The notes under the pieces are model-generated. The model was not told the origin of the DNA, searched no databases, and saw only the letters and a program-made list of their open reading frames with translations. Of a stretch of 26,294 nt of DNA, positions 1 to 8,311 are shown piece by piece; positions within the stretch are counted from its first letter, which is position 1, and every line of letters begins with the position of its first letter. The DNA comes from Streptomyces violaceoruber. GTDB lineage: Bacteria; Actinomycetota; Actinomycetes; Streptomycetales; Streptomycetaceae. The stretch lies in assembly GCA_000720805.1 (NCBI GenBank), contig JODI01000100.1, forward strand, positions 1 to 26,294, given 5' to 3'. The translations under genes were made by a program, and so were the position numbers.

Positions 1-246
1 GGCCCAGACCCGGGCCTTGGTCCACTCGGTGAACCGCCGGTGGGCTGTCGGCCCCGAAGGTCCGAACGACGGCGGCAACTGCCGCCAGGTGCAGCCCGAA
101 GTGGCCACCAAGATGATCGCCGCCAGGACCTCACGGTCTCCGTACCGTCGACGGCCACCGCCCTGCGGCCGAGACGGAGCAGGCGGCACCACCCGCTCGA
201 ACAACCCCCACAACTCATCTGGCACCAGACGTTCAACGATCCCCAC
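1..246 (-). CDS. IS5-family transposase, N-terminal part (runs off the window)
   Basis: From a GTG at 246 an open frame of 82 codons runs without a stop to the window edge. It shows the usual N-terminal domain of Streptomyces IS5-type transposases (DUF4096-like): a VERLVPDELW opening, a Pro/Arg-rich linker, RRRYGDREVLAAI, then SGCTWRQLPP and TAHRRFTEW. The catalytic DDE domain would lie beyond the window. The start is supported by the right-hand copy, which has the same GTG in the same context. Whether this copy is intact cannot be judged here. Confidence 0.8.
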   Translation of the reverse strand, partial: MGIVERLVPDELWGLFERVVPPAPSRPQGGGRRRYGDREVLAAIILVATSGCTWRQLPPSFGPSGPTAHRRFTEWTKARVWA

Positions 247-277
247 AAGGCCAGACTACCGAACAGCCCAAATGAGA
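1..277 (-). mobile_element. IS5-like insertion sequence, 5' end, left copy (partial)
   Basis: The minus strand of the left edge holds the start of an insertion sequence whose transposase runs leftward out of the window. The outer end lies near 277: the minus-strand sequence from TCTCATTTGGGCTGTTC onward matches the right edge of the window (26207-26294) at all but 5 of about 88 positions. The element interrupts the thiamine-diphosphate enzyme pseudogene at 278. The exact terminal repeat and target duplication cannot be fixed, because the two flanks diverge within a few bases of the end and the far end of the element is outside the window. Confidence 0.8.
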
Positions 278-1617
278 CGACGTCAAAGCCCTCAAGGCCC
301 TGGCCCCGCGCCAGTGCCGCCAGAATCGGGGCGGGATCGTCGATGCGCAGGCCCACACGCGCGTTCTCCAGCGGCCTGCTCCGGACTTCCGCGACGTGCG
401 TGTGATGGACCTCGTCGTTGTAGTTGGAGCGGTTGTTGGCCACCACCACGAGCACGGGGATGTCGTGGCGCGCCGCCGTCCACAACGCCGTCAGACCCAT
501 CAAGAATCACCCTCGCCGAGCACGGCCAGCGGGAGACGCCCACTGTCACGCAGCGCCAGGGCGGCCGCCATCGCCATACCCGGACCGGACCCGAGACCAC
601 CCCCGCCGTCGATCCCGAGATACCCCAGCGGTTCGGTGATGTCCCAGTGCGACGCGTCCCCCGAGATCGGGGCGAGGGCGCGGATCAGCGTGGCGGGCAG
701 GTGCGCGGTGACCGCCCGTAGCCCGTCGGCGAGGGCTGCCACGGTGATCGCGGCACCCTTCGCCGGCCTGGCGCTCTCGGCGGGTGGCCGACGGACCGCG
801 GGCCGCGCCAGCGTGTCGGACGGACGCTGTGCAAGCCGGTCCAGGAGCGGGGTGACCGCGGGACCTGAACGGCTGTGGAGCCAGACGACGACCGGCCCCA
901 GCACGTGGTCGTCCTTCGTCCAACCCCGGTGCAAGTGGTGATCGGAGCCCGCCGAGATCACGCGGGCGCTCGGCTGGTCCCCGAATGCCTGCCGGAGCGT
1001 GCCGCCCAGGTCCAGCCAGCTGTTCCTCCTGGATGGCGGAGTCGAAGCACACGTAGACCGGCGCGGAGGGGTACGTGCGAGTGAGCTGGTTGGCCCGCAG
1101 CACCGCGGAGGCGGAGGCGGAGGCGGGGACCGAGGCGGGCTGGTCGTCCCATTTGACGAAGGGACGCACCAGCGCCCCCTGGTCCGCCGACGTGTGGATC
1201 CAGTCGATCCACGGCCGTCGCTCAGCGGCGTCGACAGGGCCTGTCAGATCGAACAGCAGCAGGGGGCACGGTCGGTGAAGGCATTGTAGACAGCCATGTC
1301 GCGTGTATGAGGCCGACGTTGCTGTGGACCGCGGCGGCCATGGGCTCGTCGGTCACCTTGGAGTAGCCGTGCGCGATCGCCACGGCGTGCTCCTCGTGCA
1401 AGCACAGCAGGATCTCGGGACGGGTGTTGCCGATTTCGTTCACCAGGCTGTCGTGGAGGCCGCGATAGCTCGCACCCGGGCTGAGCGCCAAGTAGGGCAC
1501 TCCGGTCGCGCGCAGTGCCTCCGCGATCGCGTCGCTTCCCCACAGCGTCCGGCCTTCCGACGCTGGCGAAGGGGCCTCCTCGGTGGAGCGGCCGTCGCCG
1601 ACGGCCCGGGCAGTCAT
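278..1617 (-). pseudogene. Thiamine-diphosphate-dependent enzyme, frameshifted and cut by IS
   Basis: Pieces of one TPP-dependent decarboxylase/synthase-like protein lie in order on the minus strand but in different frames. The N-terminal PYR domain starts at ATG 1617 (SPGASYRGLHDSL, then HEEHAVAIAHGYSK with the likely catalytic Glu). Next come MAVYNAFTDRAP, LLLFDLTGPVDAAERRPWID and FVKWDDQPAS. The C-terminal PP domain has GYLGIDGGGGLGSGPGMA, a GEGD box where GDGD is expected, and NNRSNYNDEVHH. Frame changes are visible near 1300, 1260, about 1030-980 and 500. The C-terminus is replaced by IS sequence at 277. The start overlaps the stop of the aldolase remnant (ATGA), so this was the last gene of the operon. 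The substrate is unknown. Confidence 0.8.
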
Positions 1618-1959
1618 CGGGCACCCGCCGCGGCGGCCCGGCGCAGCAGGTAGTCGTAGCCGGACTGATAGAACTGCGGTGAGAGATAGGTCCTGCGCTT
1701 CGCCTGGATCTCCTCCTCGTCCGACCACAACACCGGACCGCCCGCCGCCAGCGCGGTCAGGTGGGAGGCACAAGCCCGTTTGAGCAGCACCGCGCGCATC
1801 ACTGCGGCCGCGACCGTCTCACCGGCGGTGACGAGACCGTGGCTGGCCAGAAGCACTCCGGCGCAGTCCGCAAAGCCACGACGTCAGCAGGCTGGCGCAC
1901 GGGCGACGCACGATCTTGCTCTGTCCGGCCCCGTTCCAGCGGGGCGTCGAAGTGCTCAT
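1614..1959 (-). pseudogene. Class II aldolase/adducin-family protein, internal deletion
   Basis: The ATG at 1959 lies 2 nt after the stop of the lyase gene and begins MSTSTPRWNGAGQSKIVRR, which resembles the start of class II aldolase-family proteins. After roughly 25 codons the sequence jumps, out of frame, to the C-terminal part: GVLLASHGLVTAGETV and then LSPQFYQSGYDYLLRR, ending at 1614. The family is usually 220-260 residues, so about half is missing, including the metal-binding His cluster of the middle. The last stop overlaps the ATG of the TPP-enzyme pseudogene. It is a dead gene left inside a still-coupled operon. Confidence 0.72.
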
Positions 1960-1961
1960 GC

Positions 1962-2915
1962 TCACGGCTTCGTGCGGGGACCGGCCACCCACGGGAAGGC
2001 TGTAGCACGGGAACGGATGCCCTGCGCGGACCTGGACCGGTTGGGCTCGCCAAGCTCGGCGAGCAAGTCCTCTCCGAGAGTGACCAGGCCTTCGAGCCGG
2101 GACGGAGTGAGCCAGACCGGGCGGAAGCCGAAGAGCAGGTCCTCCGTGGCGGTATTGCCGCCGGCCCCAGGCGCGAACGGACACCCGCCCAGCCCACCGA
2201 GGCAGCCGTCCACCACGGACGCACCTGCCCCCGCCGCCGCGAGAGCGTTGGCCACGCCCATTCCCCAGGTGTCGTGGCCGTGGAAGGTGATGCCCCGAGT
2301 CGGCGTCTCGCGTCGGACCCGGCCCACGAGGCTCGCGACCTCGGCGGGTCGCGCCTGGCCGAGGGTGTCGCAGAGCACGATGTCCTCGGCTCCGTCGGTC
2401 CGGGGATCCCGCGCGATCCGCAGGACGCGCTCAGGTGCGACCGGGCCGTCGAAGGGGCAGGTGAACGACGTGGCGACACAGAGCTGAATGCGGCCCCCGG
2501 CAGCCGACACGACATCCACCGCCGCCGGCATCTGTGCCAGGCTCGTCTCGGTCGAGCGTCCGATGTTCGCCTCGTTGTGGGCGTCGCTGGCGGAGAGGCA
2601 GTACTGGAGGTTGACCGCTCCGGCCGCGATCGCCCGCTGCGCCTGCCGTGGTGTCGCGACCCAGATCCAGCAACGGCTCATCTCCTCCGGCGTGAGCGCC
2701 GCGACCACGTCGAGTGTGCCGGCCATCGGGGGAACGAGGTCGGGCCGCGCCATGGACCCGATCTCCAGGCTCGGGACACCGAGGTGCAGGAGCTCTCGCG
2801 CGATCTCCACCTTGCGGGAAGTCGGAAGCACCCGTGCGGCGAGCTGCAGCCCGTCACGCAGAGTGACATCACGCAGCTCCACGTCGGACGGCGCCCCGGT
2901 TGCCTGCCTGCTCAT
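1962..2915 (-). CDS. HMG-CoA lyase-like DRE-TIM metallolyase
   Basis: A complete 317-residue protein of the HMGL-like family, which cleaves 3-hydroxy-acyl-CoA esters in a retro-aldol (Claisen) manner. Visible features are the DRE-TIM opening DVTLRDGLQ (Arg20-Asp21), the metal-binding HGHDTWGMG (His212, His214), and the lyase signature GCLGGLGGCPFAPGAGGN with the loop Cys245. The length matches the family. The ATG overlaps the stop of the CoA-transferase gene (ATGA), so the two are translationally coupled. This suggests the transferase makes the CoA ester that this enzyme cleaves. HMG-CoA itself, citramalyl-CoA or another branched hydroxyacyl-CoA are all possible substrates; the sequence does not decide. 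Confidence 0.88.
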   Translation of the reverse strand: MSRQATGAPSDVELRDVTLRDGLQLAARVLPTSRKVEIARELLHLGVPSLEIGSMARPDLVPPMAGTLDVVAALTPEEMSRCWIWVATPRQAQRAIAAGAVNLQYCLSASDAHNEANIGRSTETSLAQMPAAVDVVSAAGGRIQLCVATSFTCPFDGPVAPERVLRIARDPRTDGAEDIVLCDTLGQARPAEVASLVGRVRRETPTRGITFHGHDTWGMGVANALAAAGAGASVVDGCLGGLGGCPFAPGAGGNTATEDLLFGFRPVWLTPSRLEGLVTLGEDLLAELGEPNRSRSAQGIRSRATAFPWVAGPRTKP

Positions 2916-4195
2916 GAGCGGGATCCCCGAGCCAGCGGGGTCTCGCCGACCACCGCGGCGATCTCGTGGTCGGTCATCCCCAGCAGTCCCCTCAGGACAT
3001 CGACGGTGTGCTCACCGAGGGCCGGCCCGGCGTTGCGCACCGGCAGTGAGACGTCCCCGATGACCGGCACCACCCCGGGAAAGCCCACAGCGTGATGGCC
3101 CTCGCCGGTGTCGACGGGGAGGTACTGAATCATGTGCCGAGCGTGGTACTGCTCGTCCTGGACGATGTCCTCGGCGGTATAGACAGGCCCGGCCGGAACG
3201 GCAGCGGCGTCGAGGAGTGCGAGGGCCTCGTCCCGCGTGCGCTTCGAGGTCCACGCGGAGATGGCGTCGTCCAGCGTGTCACGCTGGGCCCACCGCCCGG
3301 CGTTCGTGCCGAGCGATGCGTCCCCGGCCAGGTCAGTGCGGTCTATCAGAGTCATCAGCCGGTGAAAGATCTGGTCACCGTTCCCCGCGATCACCACGCT
3401 TCTGCCGTCGGCACACGGATAGGCGTTCGAGGGAGCGATGCCCTCCATCCGCCCTCCGGTGCGCGTGCGCCGGACCCCGTGCGCGAGGAAGTCGGGCACC
3501 AGTGACTCAGTCATCGACAGGACTGCCTCGTTGAGAGCCACGTCGAACGTCCGGTCAGGCAACCGCAGAGGTCGTTCCCGTGACCCCGCACGATGGGCTT
3601 CGAGTTGATAGAGGCCCAGCATGGCGCTGAACGCGCCGTACAGGCCGGCGATGGAGTCGCCTATGGAGACCCCGACCCGCGAGGGGGGCCGGTCGCGGTC
3701 GCCGACGAGTTCGCGCAGTCCGCCGACGGCCTCTGCCACCGCGGCGAACCCGGGCTGCCCCGCACGCGGACCGCTCTGGCCGAACGCAGAGATGCGGACG
3801 ACGACCAGGTGGGGGTTGACAGTCTCGAGCACCTCGGGGCTGAGGCCCCACTTCTCGAGCGTGCCGGGCCTGAAGTTCTCCAGCAGGACGTTGCTGCGCC
3901 GGGCCAGCTCGAGCACCGTGTCCCGGCCCTCGGGGCGGCGCAGATCGAGCTCGACGGACCGCTTACCGCGGTTGACAGCGTGATAGAGCATCGATGTCGT
4001 GCCGCCGTGCAGCCGCCAGTTGCGCAGTTCATCGCCCGTACCCGGCCTCTCAATCTTGAGGACCTCGGCCCCGAGATCGGCGAGGAGCCGGCCCGCCGTC
4101 GGCGCAGCGATGTAGTTGCCCAACTCGAGCACTCGTATCCCCTTGAGCGGTGCCGGCGGACGTTCGGATGTTCGACTGGCCGTCCCGGGGCTCAC
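2912..4195 (-). CDS. CaiB/BaiF family III CoA transferase
   Basis: A complete 427-residue family III CoA transferase, which moves CoA between carboxylic acids through an aspartyl-CoA anhydride. The N-terminus has the typical LKGIRVLELGNYIAAPTAGR and LADLGAEVLKIERPGTGD. The catalytic aspartate is Asp180 in VGVSIGDSIAGLYGA, in the place of the family's conserved Asp. AVNRGKRSVELDL and NFRPGTLEKWG are also conserved. The start is a GTG that overlaps the stop of the upstream hydrolase gene (GTGA), and the stop overlaps the lyase ATG, so hydrolase, transferase and lyase form one tight operon. The acyl acceptor is unknown. It looks functional although its neighbours are decayed. Confidence 0.9.
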   Translation of the reverse strand: MSPGTASRTSERPPAPLKGIRVLELGNYIAAPTAGRLLADLGAEVLKIERPGTGDELRNWRLHGGTTSMLYHAVNRGKRSVELDLRRPEGRDTVLELARRSNVLLENFRPGTLEKWGLSPEVLETVNPHLVVVRISAFGQSGPRAGQPGFAAVAEAVGGLRELVGDRDRPPSRVGVSIGDSIAGLYGAFSAMLGLYQLEAHRAGSRERPLRLPDRTFDVALNEAVLSMTESLVPDFLAHGVRRTRTGGRMEGIAPSNAYPCADGRSVVIAGNGDQIFHRLMTLIDRTDLAGDASLGTNAGRWAQRDTLDDAISAWTSKRTRDEALALLDAAAVPAGPVYTAEDIVQDEQYHARHMIQYLPVDTGEGHHAVGFPGVVPVIGDVSLPVRNAGPALGEHTVDVLRGLLGMTDHEIAAVVGETPLARGSRS

Positions 4196-5103
4196 TGTCG
4201 ACCCTCCCCGAAACCATGGTCGGGCTTCGCTCTGCCCTGTCCGTCTCGCCGGGGCTGAGGAGGAGGCGGCACGGGACCACGACCGTGACCAGCGGTGTGG
4301 GAGGCCGTCGTATGGTCGGCCGCCACCCCGACCACGAGGTCGTGTCCGAGGCGGCTCAGCTCGAGCCGCACGGTGTCTCCGGGGTGGATCGGGCCAACCC
4401 CCGCGGGCGTGCCCGTGGCGATGACGTCGCCGGGATGGAGAGTAGTGACCCAGGACGCATAGGACACCAGCTGGGCCACCCCCCAGATGAGGTCGCCGGT
4501 GTTGGCCTTCTGCCGGACCTCACCGTTGACGCGGAGGCGGAGCTCGACGTCGGCTGGGTCACCGAACTCGTCGGCGCTGACCAGCACCGGACCCATCGGA
4601 GTGAAGGTCTCGAACGACTTGCGGAGCGAGCGGTCCTCCCCGCCCCTCATCGTGATGTCGAGCAGCCCGGTGTACCCGAACACATGGCCTAGCGCTTCCT
4701 CTTCCGCGAGGTGCCGGGCCGTTCTCCCGATGACGACCGCGAGCTCGCCCTCGTAGTCGAACCTGCGGTCGTGGTAGGGCAGTTGCACAGTGCCACCCGG
4801 ATCCAGTACCGACGATGGCGCCTTGAGGAAGAACCCCAGGGCGTCGATCGTGGCATCGACGTTCATCTCCGCCATGTGGTCGTGGTAGTTCACCGGAGCA
4901 GCAATGATCTTGGATGGGTGCGGGATCGGTGCCCGCAACCGGACCTCGGACAAGCCGATTCCCTCCCCGCTGTCCGGGATGGCCGGGCGCAGTTCGTCCC
5001 AGCGGGTGATGAGCTCCCGCATCGAGGCCACGTGGGGGATCGGTAGCACGTGATCGCCGACGAGCCGTCCGGGCCGTCCGTCGGCGTAACTGACCAGTTG
5101 CAT
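4192..5103 (-). CDS. Fumarylacetoacetate hydrolase-family protein
   Basis: A 303-residue FAH-superfamily enzyme; members hydrolyse or decarboxylate 2-oxo acids such as acylpyruvates. Visible motifs are PHPSKIIAAPVNYHDH, FDYEGELAVVIG with likely metal ligands Glu118 and Glu120, Asp149 in GYTGLLDIT, and the conserved GDVIATGTPAGVGP loop. I chose the ATG at 5103 because a GAGAGGA ribosome site lies just upstream and MQLVSYADG is a usual family start; the frame stays open further upstream but is not family-like. Residues after about 265 form an odd Pro/Arg/Gly-rich tail beyond the family core, which may be a frameshifted extension that ran on to the transferase start. First gene of the coupled three-gene operon. 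Confidence 0.87.
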   Translation of the reverse strand: MQLVSYADGRPGRLVGDHVLPIPHVASMRELITRWDELRPAIPDSGEGIGLSEVRLRAPIPHPSKIIAAPVNYHDHMAEMNVDATIDALGFFLKAPSSVLDPGGTVQLPYHDRRFDYEGELAVVIGRTARHLAEEEALGHVFGYTGLLDITMRGGEDRSLRKSFETFTPMGPVLVSADEFGDPADVELRLRVNGEVRQKANTGDLIWGVAQLVSYASWVTTLHPGDVIATGTPAGVGPIHPGDTVRLELSRLGHDLVVGVAADHTTASHTAGHGRGPVPPPPQPRRDGQGRAKPDHGFGEGRQ

Positions 5104-5376
5104 GCTGGTTCCTCTCCATTGGCTTGCGGACCGGTGCGGGGAACGCTCCCGGCACGACTGGGTCGGGACGGTGCCGGATGGGATGCGGCGAGTGCCCTCA
5201 TTCCCCGGCCGTCGCGGAGGGCAGGCGAGTCGCCGGCTGAGGCGCGGATGTGCTGCGAGCAAGCTCGATCGCCTCGTCGAGGATGGGGACGTCGGACGTG
5301 ACGAACAGGTCGGCGTCCATGGCCGCGGAACGGTCGACGCCCACCACCAGCTGGCGAAGACCATGTGGCCTCTGCT
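5104..5376 (-). other. Gene-free leader of the hydrolase operon with an unidentified coding tail
   Basis: No intact gene is seen. The minus strand holds a protein-like stretch at about 5190-5370, with LRQLVVGVDRSAAMDADLFV and then TSDVPILDEAIELARS, ending in a stop near 5200. It looks like the C-terminus of a lost gene, but I do not recognise the family. The ribosome site of the hydrolase gene lies at the 5104 end. Confidence 0.4.
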
Positions 5377-6248
5377 TCAGGTGCAGCGCTTGCCATCGGT
5401 ATCTGAGTGACGGGCATGGCCCGACCTGCGGTAGAGGGGGGGCATGACGGCGTACGCCCTACCCTGCGCCGCCCCTCCGGCCAGGGAGGTCATGGCGGCC
5501 ACGAAGAGCGCGATCTGGGTTTCGAAGGACTGGTGCGCCACGCCCGACCGCTCGAATTGCGGGGTCACCGCCTCAAGACGGGCGTACATCTCCTCGACCT
5601 GCTCGGGAAGGTCGTGATCCTGCCAGAAGGCCAGTCATCCCAGCCTGTTTGTAGGCGCGAGCCGTCTCGTCGAACCAGGACGCCCGGGTGTGTCCAGGCC
5701 TGACCGAGTTGACGGAGACGCCCTGGGAACGAACTTCCTCGGCAAGGTAGAACGCGAACGTCGTCACTGCGGCCTTGGCCGCCGGGTAGGGCATCTCGGT
5801 CGTGTAGGGGTGCGCGGAGTAGTAGCCGCCGCCGTTGGAATGCGCCAGCACTCCGCTGCTTACGACCTTGAGCACGCTTCCGTGGCCTTGTTCGCACATC
5901 GCCTTGACGAATCGGCGGGTGACCTTGACGGTACCGAAGACGTTCACGGCGAACATGGCCGCCCAGTCCTCGTCCGTCGTCTCCAGGGTGGGGCGATGCC
6001 CCATCGGCCGAAAGAGAGTCTTGGACACGAGCGCTGCGTTGTTGATCAGGATGTCGGCACGACCATACCTCTCGATTACCGCAAGGTGAGCGCCGTCGAC
6101 GTCCGAGTCGCTGGTGATGTCCAGCCACCCGGCCATCGATCTGGCCGCCCCAATGTGCCACTGCCTGCTCCACCACGTGGCTACGGGTTCGCTGATCGGC
6201 CGGGCCACGGTTCGCCGACGTCGGTCTGGCTTCTGAGGTTTCACTCAT
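5377..6248 (-). pseudogene. Short-chain dehydrogenase/reductase, frameshifted
   Basis: The central part is a clear SDR: ADILINNAALVSKTLF, the NVFGTVKVT segment, VVSSGVLAHSNGG with the catalytic Ser region, YPAAKAAV with the Tyr-Lys pair, and SVNSVRPGHTRASWFDE. The N-terminus, from an ATG at 6248, lacks any recognisable TGxxxGxG dinucleotide-binding motif and appears rearranged over the first 50 or so codons. Near 5620 the frame shifts; the protein continues in another frame as DHDLPEQVEEMYARLEAVTP and then ALFVAAMTSLAGGAAQGRAY to a stop at 5377. Loss of the cofactor site plus a frameshift make it non-functional. It faces away from the LysR pseudogene, so the two were probably a divergent pair. 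Confidence 0.75.
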
Positions 6249-6369
6249 TGACGTTCACGCTCCTGAGCACGTCGGCGCAGCTCCGAAGCGACTTCGGGGT
6301 CCGCGCCATCAGCGGCGTCAGATACGCGCCGATGCTACGAGGACTCGATGTCTTCGTCTATGGCATAGA

Positions 6370-6388
6370 ATGGATAAAATTTATCCAT
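6370..6388 (+). promoter_or_regulatory. AT-rich palindromic operator before the LysR pseudogene
   Basis: ATGGATAAA-A-TTTATCCAT has 9-bp perfect arms around a single base, 11 nt before the LysR-like ATG at 6400. It contains two T-N11-A spacings, as expected of LysR-type boxes, and stands out as AT-rich in GC-rich DNA. Binding by the lost LysR protein is inferred. Confidence 0.6.
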
Positions 6389-6399
6389 ATGAGGCATTC

Positions 6400-7090
6400 A
6401 TGGAATTCCGTCAGCTGCGGTACTCCCTCGAGGCCGGTTCATTCCTCGGCGCGTCGACGAGACTGGGCACCGCGCAACGATCACTGTGGCGGCCTTGGAG
6501 AAGGAGCTCGGGGTGACGTTGTTCGAGCGTTCCGGGCAAGCGTGAAGGTGACCAGCGCCAGTCCGATGCTGCGGCAGCTCGCCGAGCAGATCCTTGTGGC
6601 GCCGACAAGATGCTGACACTTGCCACAGAGGTGAAACCTGGCCGGGCGGGGGTCGTCACCGTCGAATGCGCGTACCCGCATCTGCTCAGATTCCTGGCAC
6701 CGCTGATCGGGGGGTTCCACGCCATCCGGCTCGACGTCCAGGTGGCCATCAACAGGCTCTCCGGCCTCCCTCCCGCAGAACGGGTGATCGAGAGCGAGGT
6801 GAACGTGATCACGTCGCTGCCGCGTGCCGACGACCGGGTCGACGGCGTCGAACTGGCCGGAACGCTCGTCCTCGTCGGACCCCGCGAAAGTCTGACCCGC
6901 AGGTCGTTGGAACCGGCCCTGCGTTCGCGTGGGATAGCTCTGGACATCGTGTACGAGTCGCACGACATCGCCTCTTTGGCAGCGCTGGCCCGGGCCGGTC
7001 TCGGTGTCGGCGTGGTGGCCGACGACCAACCTCCTGAAGAGTGTCGGCGGCGGCTGAACCTGGACCCAGTCTGGACAGGTGAAATCTGGT
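6400..7090 (+). pseudogene. LysR-family transcriptional regulator, multiply frameshifted and 3'-truncated
   Basis: The ATG at 6400 begins MEFRQLRY and SLEAGSFLGASTRLGTAQ, the usual LysR winged-helix start with a small deletion, then runs into a stop after 38 codons. The protein continues in other frames as ALEKELGVTLFERSG, VKVTSASPMLRQLAEQILVA and ADKMLTLATEV. From about 6610 there is a long effector-domain stretch (VVTVECAYPHLLRFLAPL, PPAERVIESEVNV, ASLAALARAGLGVGVVADD). At least three frame breaks are visible. The reading is lost after RRRLNLDP near 7070, where the ISL3 remnant begins. It was probably the regulator of the minus-strand cluster starting at 6248. Confidence 0.8.
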
Positions 7091-7103
7091 TCTGGATCAC
7101 TTT

Positions 7104-7376
7104 CCGGGCTCTGTCACTGATTTGGGGGTGGTGGCTGGTTGATCAAGGTGACAGGAGGATGCGGCGCCGCAGGAGGTCGAGGTTGGCCCGACCGTACATC
7201 TGTCTCTTCAGCAGCTTGATTCTGGTGACGTTGCCCTCGACCGCTCCCGAGGTGAGGGTAGTGATCAGAGCGGCGAGTACGGCTGCTCGGTCGCGCCGTA
7301 TGCCGGCGGCCAGGGTGTGGAGCTCTCGTTGTCCGTCGAGGCGGACATCGGCGAGCCAGTCCCTTCTGTCTCGGTC
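7104..7376 (-). mobile_element. ISL3-family insertion sequence remnant (transposase C-terminus and one end)
   Basis: On the minus strand an 78-codon piece reads DWLADVRLDGQRELHTLAAG, then TSGAVEGNVTRIKLLKRQ and MYGRANLDLLRRRILLSP, with a stop at 7143. The SGxVEGxVxRIKxLKRQMxGRA block is the hallmark C-terminus of ISL3-type transposases. Sequence at about 7104 (GGCTCTGTCACTGATTTGGG) looks like the element's terminal repeat. The other four-fifths of the transposase is absent; its upstream edge is fused to the end of the sigma-like gene, and its outer end cuts the LysR pseudogene. Confidence 0.78.
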
Positions 7377-8185
7377 TGCTCGGTGTCGGTCTGTGGGCAG
7401 ATGACGCTCTTGAGGAAGTGGACGGCGTGGCGTTCATAGGAGCGGACGGTGGCCAGCGGCAGGCCCAGGAGGGTGGCGACGTCCTCTTCGGTGATCCCGC
7501 ACAGGCGGCGCAGGACCATGATGTCGAGCTGCTGGTCAGGTAGCCGGCTCATCCCGGTGAACAGCTCCAGGGTCTCGGCGACCTGTTCCATCCGGTCGGC
7601 GTCCGCGCTCAGGGAGCTCAGGGCGACGGTGTCGAAGGCCGCCCGCCCGAGTTCGGACCTGCCGTCCAGGTGCGGGATGCGGGACATGACGGTGACGCGC
7701 AGCACGTGCCAGGCGTAGCGCCGGGTGTCGGAGCTGGCGAGGGCCTCGTTCCAGCGCAGCCACAGGATGTCGAAGATGTCGGAGAGGACGGTGTCGCACT
7801 GGTCGGCCTCCAGGAGGAAGACCTGCGCGTAGTGGATGTAGTCGTATTCCACCAGCTCGCGAAAGGCCCGGTGGTCCAGCGGTGGGGCCGCGTGGGTGAT
7901 GGTCAGGGCGGCCTTCTCGCTGGAGCGTTCCACCCACTCCCGGCTCTTGTGGGCCTCGAACGCCGACTGGCGCCGCAGCCGGTACACAGGCGAGTACGGC
8001 ATCTTCAACTCCACCGACAGACTGAAGATGATCTCCCAGCGCGGGTAGAGGCCCGTGCCGCGCAGCAGTTCGGAGATCTTCGACTTCGCCAGGCAGACCC
8101 GCACGCTCAGATCGCTCAGCGTCAGGCCGCTTTTGAGGTAGTTCTCCCGCATCGGCTCCAGCCACGCGCGGTGGGCGCCGCCCAC
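7265..8185 (-). CDS. XRE/sigma-70-like helix-turn-helix regulator
   Basis: A 306-residue protein with two DNA-binding parts. Residues about 12-60 look like an XRE-type HTH (YLKSGLTLSDLSVRVCLAKS followed by KISELLRG). Residues about 215-265 look like sigma-70 region 4 (LPDQQLDIMVLRRL, then ATLLGLPLATVRSYERHAV). The middle is helical and Trp/Leu-rich. This layout is common in Streptomyces regulators of unknown target. GTG 8185 or ATG 8152 are possible starts; the frame just upstream reads NPCPDCVGGAHR with no start codon after a stop, so the true 5' end may be damaged. The last 30 or so residues are read from ISL3 DNA, so the native C-terminus is lost after about ICPQTDTEQ. Confidence 0.6.
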   Translation of the reverse strand: MGGAHRAWLEPMRENYLKSGLTLSDLSVRVCLAKSKISELLRGTGLYPRWEIIFSLSVELKMPYSPVYRLRRQSAFEAHKSREWVERSSEKAALTITHAAPPLDHRAFRELVEYDYIHYAQVFLLEADQCDTVLSDIFDILWLRWNEALASSDTRRYAWHVLRVTVMSRIPHLDGRSELGRAAFDTVALSSLSADADRMEQVAETLELFTGMSRLPDQQLDIMVLRRLCGITEEDVATLLGLPLATVRSYERHAVHFLKSVICPQTDTEQTETEGTGSPMSASTDNESSTPWPPAYGATEQPYSPL

Positions 8186-8311
8186 GCAGTCAGGGCACGG
8201 ATTTCGTGCAGCCGATCAAGGGCCGTCACGGACTGTTTTGCGGTGGCCAAGATTCGTACGGTCGGCTGTGCCGTGCGGCCTCGGTCGGACAGAATGCTGG
8301 ACATGACGACT

